Shown here: positions 1-4,774 of the stretch, one piece after another | Layout: each line of letters starts with the position of its first letter | Numbering within the stretch: the stretch's first letter is position 1 | Assembly (NCBI GenBank): GCA_023230425.1 | Contig: JALNXI010000158.1 | Span: forward strand, 1 to 5,223 | DNA length: 5,223 nucleotides | Direction: 5' to 3' | DNA from: Methanoculleus sp. | GTDB lineage: Archaea; Halobacteriota; Methanomicrobia; Methanomicrobiales; Methanoculleaceae | Made by a program: the position numbers and the translations under genes | The notes under the pieces: generated by a model | The model's database searches: none | Seen by the model: the letters and a program-made list of their open reading frames with translations, nothing else | What the model was told of the DNA's origin: nothing

Positions 1-1
1 C

Positions 2-481
2 GGGGCTTTCCCCGTCACGGCGGGGGCGATCGACCTTGCGCTCGCGATGTCGCTTCGGTTCGCCGCGATGCTCTTTGCGTTCCAGCTCCTGGTCATATCC
101 ACCCAGCCGCGGGACCTCGTCCACGTCATGGACCGCCTCAGGATGCCGGTCGACTACACCCTCATGTTCCTGATCGCGCTCCGGTTCATCCCGAGCCTGC
201 AGCTCGAGGGAAAGCGGATTCACGAAGCGCAGCTTGCCCGTGCCTATAACCCCGGGAACGGTCTTGCCGGGAAGATACGGGGGCTCTTTCCCATCATCAT
301 CCCCCTGGTCTCGAACTCGCTCGGGAAGGCCACGATCCTCGGGCTGACCATCGATCTGAGGGGCTACCGCTCCGGCAGGCGGACGCCGATGCGTGACCTC
401 GCCCCGGGCAGGGCCGACGTCGCGGGGATCTGCTGCATGGGCCTTGTGGTCGCAGGGTATTTGGCCGTGCTGGTCGTATAA
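2..481 (+). CDS. EcfT/CbiQ-type transmembrane protein of an ECF transporter (5' partial)
   Basis: This is the C-terminal part (159 residues visible) of the membrane-embedded coupling protein of an energy-coupling-factor transporter. EcfT links the substrate-binding S component to the two ATPase subunits in the cytoplasmic membrane. The reading frame is open to the left edge, so the true start is outside; the ATG at position 47 lies inside a membrane helix and is probably internal. Visible are a hydrophobic helix near residues 8-35, the family segment ALRFIPSLQLEGKRIHEA with the first coupling motif AQLARAYN (residues 76-83), a second coupling motif LTIDLRGYRSGRR (about 115-127), and a last membrane helix at about 140-159. 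The two Arg-containing motifs are the ones that contact the ATPases in known ECF transporters; the first reads ARA rather than the usual ARG. The substrate cannot be read from this fragment: cobalt, nickel or a vitamin are all possible. The stop is TAA, followed after two codons by the next gene in the same frame. Confidence 0.85.
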   Translation, partial: GAFPVTAGAIDLALAMSLRFAAMLFAFQLLVISTQPRDLVHVMDRLRMPVDYTLMFLIALRFIPSLQLEGKRIHEAQLARAYNPGNGLAGKIRGLFPIIIPLVSNSLGKATILGLTIDLRGYRSGRRTPMRDLAPGRADVAGICCMGLVVAGYLAVLVV

Positions 482-487
482 CGTGAT

Positions 488-913
488 ATGCACACGGGCG
501 GGTCTTCGGCCACGATTCCGGCAACGTTCGAGTTCTACCTGGGCGGGAGCGTCGGGCCGTCCCTCTACGTCAGGCTCGTCGACGGCCGGCTCCTCTACGA
601 GTGGGCGAGTGCCGGCGGCTACTCCGGGGTAGTGATGGAGGCGTCGCCCACAGAGGAGGAGTGGGTAAGGTTCCGGGAGACCGCAACCAGGCTTGGTGTA
701 TGGGAGTGGGAGCCGGAGTACATCTCCGCCCACTCCTGCTGCGATGTCACCTACTGGCACCTTCGGATGGAGATGGACGGGCACAGCACCGTCGTGCGGG
801 GCGCGAACGCCTATCCGGGCTCGCCCGGGCCGGAGGTCTCACGGCAGTTCCGCGAGTTTCGCGCGGCGGTTGAGCGGCTGATCGGGCGGGGCTCCCATCC
901 TGGGGCCCTGTGA
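488..913 (+). CDS. Small uncharacterised protein with W/Y-rich CCD...W...NAYPG core
   Basis: I cannot assign a function. The protein has 141 residues, no signal peptide and no membrane segment, so it is probably cytoplasmic. An apparent N-terminal beta region (FEFYLGG, residues 14-20; SLYVRLVDGRLLYEW, 25-39) is followed by a helix (TEEEWVRFRETATRLGVWEW, about 55-74), then YISAHSCCDVTYWHLRMEMDG (78-98), a GANAYPG loop (105-111) and a C-terminal helix (115-133). The order 'W..Y, C/D..W, dG, G.NAYP, F..F' resembles small uncharacterised bacterial and archaeal proteins I have seen with a DG-x-x-W and NAYP pattern; this is recollection, not a search result. The start at 488 is the only ATG before residue 50 and lies six bases after the EcfT stop; a GTGAT at 483-487 abuts it, too close for an ordinary Shine-Dalgarno, so it may depend on translational coupling. 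The tight spacing suggests co-transcription with the ECF gene. It converges on the TIM-barrel gene with a four-base gap. Confidence 0.75.
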   Translation: MHTGGSSATIPATFEFYLGGSVGPSLYVRLVDGRLLYEWASAGGYSGVVMEASPTEEEWVRFRETATRLGVWEWEPEYISAHSCCDVTYWHLRMEMDGHSTVVRGANAYPGSPGPEVSRQFREFRAAVERLIGRGSHPGAL

Positions 914-920
914 ACGTTCA
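911..920. other. 10-base perfect palindrome made of two convergent stop codons
   Basis: TGAACGTTCA reads the same on both strands. Its outer triplets are the TGA stop of the + strand 141-residue gene and the TGA stop of the - strand TIM-barrel gene, leaving only ACGT between them. No T-rich archaeal terminator or hairpin with loop is visible on either side, so the two transcripts probably overlap at their 3' ends. Confidence 0.8.
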
Positions 921-1658
921 GCGGAAGGCCGGTTTCAGGTGTTCGAGGCTTCTCCTGTACTGTTGAAACGAGGCCGGTTCGACGATCTTCGTGGCGTCCG
1001 GGGGGAGAGCCGCCAGTACACGCCCAAAGTCGATACTTCCCTCCCCACATGCCAGGTGGTCGTCCCGACTGCCGCAGTTATCGTGCAGGTGGACGTGGAT
1101 CGCTTCTCCCTGTTCCAGGAATGCTTCCAGGTTGCCGTTCACGTAGGCATGCCCCACGTCGAGGGCGAAGCCGAGATTGTGATCGGCAAGACGGCCGAGA
1201 AACCCCGGTTCCCGGAAGAAACAGACATCCCACGCCCCCATATTCTCGATGGCGAGCCGGACGCTCACCTCTCCCTGGATTGCGGCCACTTCGCTCAACG
1301 AACGGTCGAGGGCGGCCTGGGCGGCGCCTCGCACCTCTTCTCCCCATACATGCCCCGGGTGTATGACCAGCCGCTCAGCGCCGATACGGTCGCAGACCTC
1401 TGCGAGGTCTCTCATAACCCCGATGGTCGCCCTTCGCAGGTGCTCGTTATCGGATGCGATATTGGTATCGGCAACAGGGGCATGGACCGTGTACCTGAGA
1501 TCGAACGAATAACAGGTCTCTTCGGAGAGGAAGAGGGAGTGAGGGCCGTCGGAGAGGATCTCCGCAAGACCCGTTTGGCCGGAGATGAGGCCGAGCGCCT
1601 CTTCGAGCGGCCGGTCCATCAGGCAGCAGGTGGAGCAGCCGATACACTCATCAGGCAT
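918..1658 (-). CDS. Sugar phosphate isomerase/epimerase-like TIM-barrel protein (AP endonuclease 2 / xylose isomerase-like superfamily)
   Basis: A 246-residue cytoplasmic TIM-barrel protein of the superfamily that includes endonuclease IV, xylose isomerase and sugar or inosose epimerases; members use divalent metals bound at the barrel mouth. Motifs in order are YTVHAP (56-61), VIHPGH (98-103), AIENMG (136-141), LDVGHAYVNG (166-175), HVHLHDN (188-194), DDHLACGEGSIDF (199-211) and KIVEPASF (224-231). These supply candidates for all nine metal-ligand positions of endonuclease IV: H59, H100, E138, D167, H170, H190, D199, H201 and E227. Against a DNA-repair role are its shorter length (246 against about 280-285) and the fact that many archaeal epimerase-like members share the ligands. 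The N-terminus is unusual: MPDECIGCSTCC carries a CxxCxxCC cluster where relatives I recall begin near IGCST. The ATG at 1658 is the only start before residue 14; a GGGGGAG lies 10 bases upstream, rather far, and the gene overlaps the end of the beta-propeller gene by eight bases (ATGCCTGA), suggesting coupling. The substrate is unknown. Confidence 0.85.
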   Translation of the reverse strand: MPDECIGCSTCCLMDRPLEEALGLISGQTGLAEILSDGPHSLFLSEETCYSFDLRYTVHAPVADTNIASDNEHLRRATIGVMRDLAEVCDRIGAERLVIHPGHVWGEEVRGAAQAALDRSLSEVAAIQGEVSVRLAIENMGAWDVCFFREPGFLGRLADHNLGFALDVGHAYVNGNLEAFLEQGEAIHVHLHDNCGSRDDHLACGEGSIDFGRVLAALPPDATKIVEPASFQQYRRSLEHLKPAFR

Positions 1659-2787
1659 AGGGATCTGGCTCCCCCTGTGTCTTTCTCCGCCATGCCATCA
1701 CGGCAAGGCACGCGCCCACAACAACCGGTGTTGCCGGGGAGAGTGCCATCCTCTGTTGCGGGGTTGTTTGCTCCTGGGTGGGGGCAACGGAGACCTGCGA
1801 CGGTTCGACGGTACAGGCGGCATCGGGCAGTGGTATCTCGGACGTGTTGGGAGAGAGGGTTTCGGATTGCACCCAAAGTAACGATATGGTCCCGTCGGGG
1901 GTACCTGCGAGGATATGCGTTGTGTCGGACGGAGTGGAGACACATCTGATCGCTTCCTTTGTCGCATACGCCCGCACGGCCTCCCCGCTCCGGGTGAAGA
2001 CGGAGATGCCCCCGCTCGCCAGCATAAGAGTCGACCCGTCTCCGGAGATCGCTACATCCGTGATCCTTTCCTGTGTTGAAGACTTCCAGAGGAGCCGTCC
2101 GTTCCGGTTCAGGAGGAACACGACCCGCTGGGACGATGCTGCTGCAACCGTCGAGCCGTCGCGTGAGATGGTCACCCGGACGCCGTGACTACCCGTCCTG
2201 TAGTTCCAGAGAAGCCGGCCGTCTCCATTGAAGAAGTATATGTTCCCCGAATCGTCACCGGCAACAGCACTCGACCCGTCACCGTCGATCGATACGCTTC
2301 CAATCGGGTCTCCTGTATCAAAGGACCAGGAGGCGTTGGCGGTCGCTCGCCCGTCATCCTGGAAGAAGACCATGATACTGGTACCGGCCCCTGCGCAGAT
2401 CGTACGTCCGTCGGCGGCGATGGCGACGCCCTGTACCCGGGACTCCGGCATGTAACGCCAGATTACGTTGCCTTTCCGGTCAAACAGCAGGAGATGGTCC
2501 CCTCCGGTCACGATACGCTCGCCATCGGAGGAGATGGCCACGCCCCTGCTCCGGGATACAGGGTAACTCCAGAGCAGTGTGCCGTTCCGGTCATAGAGAT
2601 AGACTCTCTCTTCTGTGGTGACGGCACCGTACAGGCCGTCCTGTGAGAGTGCAACCTCCACAATCTGATCACCGACTCCGGATCGCCAGACTTCCTCGCC
2701 GGAGAGCACCTGGCCCAGGGCCGGGTGCGCAAGGCCGCTCGCGACAATAACCACGAAGAAGATGGGTAAGATGAAGTTCCACCGCAT
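1651..2787 (-). CDS. Exported, membrane-anchored seven-bladed beta-propeller (WD40/PQQ-like) protein
   Basis: A 378-residue surface protein without an evident enzyme signature; propellers of this kind usually act as binding scaffolds. A signal peptide covers residues 1-25 (hydrophobic core FILPIFFVVIVASGLA, plausible cut after ALG). Seven repeats of about 35-45 residues follow the pattern 'V.VaiS.DGs.v.ag....v.lfdRnGrLLW', with the closing aromatic at W73, W110, W154, W194, W234, a degenerate Y274 and W305. A Thr/Pro/Gln-rich stalk (about 308-345) leads to a short membrane helix (about 349-366) and a basic WRRK tail, so the propeller should sit outside the cell. Possible N-glycosylation sequons are N68-G-T, N151-A-S and N314-T-S. 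The tail lacks a PGF tripeptide. The start ATG at 2785-2787 is preceded by GGTG at a four-base spacing and gives the intact signal peptide. The gene begins 16 bases after the BtuF-fusion stop and overlaps the next gene by eight bases, so an operon is likely. The ligand or partner is unknown. Confidence 0.85.
   Translation of the reverse strand: MRWNFILPIFFVVIVASGLAHPALGQVLSGEEVWRSGVGDQIVEVALSQDGLYGAVTTEERVYLYDRNGTLLWSYPVSRSRGVAISSDGERIVTGGDHLLLFDRKGNVIWRYMPESRVQGVAIAADGRTICAGAGTSIMVFFQDDGRATANASWSFDTGDPIGSVSIDGDGSSAVAGDDSGNIYFFNGDGRLLWNYRTGSHGVRVTISRDGSTVAAASSQRVVFLLNRNGRLLWKSSTQERITDVAISGDGSTLMLASGGISVFTRSGEAVRAYATKEAIRCVSTPSDTTHILAGTPDGTISLLWVQSETLSPNTSEIPLPDAACTVEPSQVSVAPTQEQTTPQQRMALSPATPVVVGACLAVMAWRRKTQGEPDPYA
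1873..2691 (-). repeat. Seven degenerate propeller-blade coding repeats
   Basis: Residues 33-305 of the 378-residue protein consist of tandem repeats whose best-preserved parts are 'SxDGs' and '(N/D)(R/G)(N/D)GxLLW'. The coding DNA shows the resemblance too: on the + strand CCAGAG recurs near 2087, 2207 and 2570, where each copy encodes the end of an LLW unit. The third blade carries a longer loop (FFQDDGRATANASW), and the sixth has lost the tryptophan. Confidence 0.7.
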
Positions 2788-2791
2788 TCTG

Positions 2792-2795
2792 CACC
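2792..2795 (-). promoter_or_regulatory. Shine-Dalgarno site of the beta-propeller gene (GGTG)
   Basis: On the - strand GGTG lies four bases upstream of the ATG at 2787, inside the 16-base gap after the preceding gene. It matches the GGTG core complementary to the 16S rRNA 3' end used in archaea. A GAAGGA ten bases upstream is a weaker alternative. Confidence 0.45.
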
Positions 2796-2803
2796 GGTCC
2801 TTC

Positions 2804-4774
2804 TTACCTCTTCACCCGGATCAGGAGAACGGCGAGGAACGCAAAGGCAAGCGGGACCACGCCGAAACCCGGCGACTGGACTGTCGGGGTTGCCGTCGGG
2901 GCGCCCGTATCAAAGAGATCCGGGTGGAGATCCCACGCCACCTCTTCCAGTGCATCCACGATCCGCGGGCTCCCCCGGCTGATGATATCGGCGTCGACGA
3001 CGTAGACGTGTCCGTTCCTGACCGCATCCAGCCGTTGCATCCGGGGTTCGTTCATGAAGTAGTCATAAACGATATCATACCCCCCATTGCCCATGCCGGT
3101 GCCTGAACTGACGAAGATGTACTCCGGATCTGCGGTGATGAACTCTTCAAGGCCGACGATGCCCCACCCCTCAATCGAACCGAATGTGTTTGTTCCCCCG
3201 GCCATCATGATCACCTCGTCCTGGAATGTTTCCCCGCCGCTGACCCAGATCGGGTCGTACCAGACGACGTGGGCGACCGAGGGCCTCTCCGCCAGGGTCT
3301 CCGTTGTATCGGTCACCGCCACGATACGGGTCTGGAGTTCCTCCACGCACGCCTCGGCCTGTTCTTCCTGCCCGGTAGCCGCTCCAACGAGTTCGATGTC
3401 CCGCAGGACATCGTCGATCGTCAGCGGGTTGAGGGAGACGACGGTCATCCCGAGAGTTTGCAGGCGGTTGACCACGTCTTCGGTGTTGCCGAACGTGGCG
3501 AGAACCAGGTCCGGATCGGCTGCGATCACCTTTTCGATGTTGATGGTGCTGTATCCGCCGACCTTCGGTTTATCGGAGGCTTTCGGTGGGTAGTTGCAGT
3601 AGTCGGTGACGCCGACGATCCGGTCCTCAAGGTCGAGGGCATACAGGATCTCGGTATTGGAGGGTGCGAGCGAGACGATCCTCTGCGGCAGGCCCCGGAT
3701 CGTGACGGTCTCCCCGAAGTCGTCGGTCACCGTCACGTATCCTCCGCTGGCGCCCGTCGCCACCTGAGCGGGTGTCCCGGCCGGGGTTGCGGTCGGGACT
3801 GCGATCGTGGCGTCCTGCGTGGGTGCGGCAGACGGCAACTGCACCGTCTGTGAAGGCAGTATGGGGTATGGTCTTCCGAGGAGTGCGGGAATTGCACTTG
3901 CCGTCATACTGCAGGGATTGTCGGTCACGTAGGCCGTGTAGCGGAACGAGCCGTCGGGATTCTGCAGGCCAACGAGGTGGTCAACCGCACTCGTCTCACC
4001 CATTCTCCACCCTGCGGGGTTGTCTCCCACGGCAACGATACCCTGAATGACCCAGGAATCGGATGCGGAGTTTGAAGCACTCGTTCCCCCGTAATGGAAA
4101 CCGCCGCCCTCTTGCTGCACTTTCTTCAGGTATGCGAGCGCGTTCTGCACTGTGGCTGCATCGTGGGAGATACCTGCCGCCGCGAGCGCCTCAAGTGCGG
4201 CACCCGTGTCGTCGGGGTCGCTCTCGGCACCCGGCGTCCAGGGGAACCCTCCGTCGGCGTTCTGCTGGGATATCAGCCACCCGGCCGATGTCCCGGCATC
4301 CTCGCTGACGGAGGCGAGGGCTATAGTCGTCCAGATGGTCGTGTAGACGTGGTCCCCCGCCTGGCCGTCGGACTTTACCCGGGATTTCAGTTCGGCAACG
4401 TAGTCTGTCCCGGAGAAGGTACGGGGGTCTTCCTCGACCGCGACCAGCGTCAGGATGGTGCGCGCGATATCGACGGTTCCTCCTTTTGCCAGGATCTCAT
4501 CGTTCATCGACCGGAGGTAGTCGATGGTCGAGTTGCCGTTCTTCACCCATGTCCGGGGGTCTTCGCCCGCGGCGACGGCTGCCATGATCGCCCATGATGT
4601 CGTGCCTGGACTGCTCTCGCGCCCGGCTTCCCCGAAACCACCATCGTCTTTCTGGCAACTGCGGAGATAGTCCAGAGAGGACTGGATAGCCTGGTCGCCC
4701 GTGTTCAGGGGGTAGGCGCCGCAGGAGGCGATGCAGAGCAGGAGGATGAGCAGGATGCTGCCGATCCGCCTCAT
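2804..4774 (-). CDS. Surface fusion protein: alpha/alpha prenyltransferase-like repeat domain + BtuF-like substrate-binding domain + PGF-CTERM
   Basis: A 656-residue exported protein. Residues 1-20 form a signal peptide; IASC at 15-18 also fits a lipobox. Residues 25-300 hold about six alpha-hairpin repeats of the squalene cyclase/prenyltransferase toroid class, marked by QKDDGGFG (41-48), QNADGGFPW (171-179), QQEGGGFHYGG (220-230) and QNPDGSFRY (271-279). No DxDD cyclase motif or protein prenyltransferase zinc site is evident, so a catalytic role is unlikely. A Thr/Pro/Ala linker (about 305-346) leads to a type III substrate-binding domain of the BtuF/FecB/FepB class (347-621), with RIVSLAPSNTEILYAL (365-380), VGVTDYCNYPPKA (387-399), NIEKVIAADPDLVLA (412-426), WVSGGETFQDE (510-520), WGIVGLEEF (537-545) and NGHVYVVDADI (587-597). 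E414 and E543/E544 sit where BtuF has the glutamates that dock on the permease. SPGFGVV then a hydrophobic stretch and RVKR (634-656) form a PGF-CTERM signal. Cobalamin or another corrinoid is the best substrate guess; ferric or other chelates remain possible. A GGAGGAG site six bases upstream supports the start. Confidence 0.88.
   Translation of the reverse strand: MRRIGSILLILLLCIASCGAYPLNTGDQAIQSSLDYLRSCQKDDGGFGEAGRESSPGTTSWAIMAAVAAGEDPRTWVKNGNSTIDYLRSMNDEILAKGGTVDIARTILTLVAVEEDPRTFSGTDYVAELKSRVKSDGQAGDHVYTTIWTTIALASVSEDAGTSAGWLISQQNADGGFPWTPGAESDPDDTGAALEALAAAGISHDAATVQNALAYLKKVQQEGGGFHYGGTSASNSASDSWVIQGIVAVGDNPAGWRMGETSAVDHLVGLQNPDGSFRYTAYVTDNPCSMTASAIPALLGRPYPILPSQTVQLPSAAPTQDATIAVPTATPAGTPAQVATGASGGYVTVTDDFGETVTIRGLPQRIVSLAPSNTEILYALDLEDRIVGVTDYCNYPPKASDKPKVGGYSTINIEKVIAADPDLVLATFGNTEDVVNRLQTLGMTVVSLNPLTIDDVLRDIELVGAATGQEEQAEACVEELQTRIVAVTDTTETLAERPSVAHVVWYDPIWVSGGETFQDEVIMMAGGTNTFGSIEGWGIVGLEEFITADPEYIFVSSGTGMGNGGYDIVYDYFMNEPRMQRLDAVRNGHVYVVDADIISRGSPRIVDALEEVAWDLHPDLFDTGAPTATPTVQSPGFGVVPLAFAFLAVLLIRVKR
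2807..2875 (-). other. PGF-CTERM archaeosortase sorting signal (protein-level)
   Basis: The last 23 residues of the fusion protein are SPGFGVV, a hydrophobic stretch and RVKR, directly after a PTATPT stalk. The PGF tripeptide is encoded at 2864-2872. In haloarchaea and Methanomicrobia such tails are recognised by archaeosortase A (ArtA), which cleaves near PGF and allows lipid attachment. The archaeosortase gene itself is not in the window. Confidence 0.8.
3875..4702 (-). repeat. Degenerate alpha/alpha-toroid repeats with QxxDGGF motifs
   Basis: Residues 25-300 of the fusion protein repeat at about 45-55 residues. Four units carry the Q-x-x-D/G-G-G/S-F turn (residues 41, 171, 220 and 271). 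Two units at about 61-132 lack it and instead share the DPRTW/DPRTF turn (72-76 and 116-120), followed by DYL or DYV helix starts. A DNPAGW turn at 251-256 seems to be a variant of the same element. Six hairpins are consistent with a closed alpha6/alpha6 barrel. Confidence 0.65.

Noticed and set aside
895..960. Intrinsic terminator between the converging genes
   Set aside because: GGGCCC at 903-908 and the stop-codon palindrome have no useful loop and no following T-run, so neither looks like a terminator.
939..1949. Long + strand open frame (336 codons) across the TIM-barrel and propeller genes
   Set aside because: It lies opposite two genes with clear family motifs, its translation shows no recognisable domain, and high GC makes such antisense frames common.
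2185..2646. + strand open frame (153 codons) opposite the propeller blades
   Set aside because: It mirrors the repeated blade codons on the other strand; its apparent repeats come from the propeller.
3269..3853. + strand open frame (194 codons) opposite the BtuF domain
   Set aside because: It is a shadow of the well-supported - strand fusion gene; the Asp/Gly/Arg-rich translation has no domain pattern.
4094..4597. + strand open frame (167 codons) opposite the toroid repeats
   Set aside because: It is antisense to a supported gene and has no Shine-Dalgarno or family motif that I can see.
2804..4774. Reading the toroid domain as an active squalene-hopene cyclase or protein prenyltransferase
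   Set aside because: The protein is exported, the domain is short, and neither a DxDD motif nor the zinc-binding residues of protein prenyltransferases are evident.
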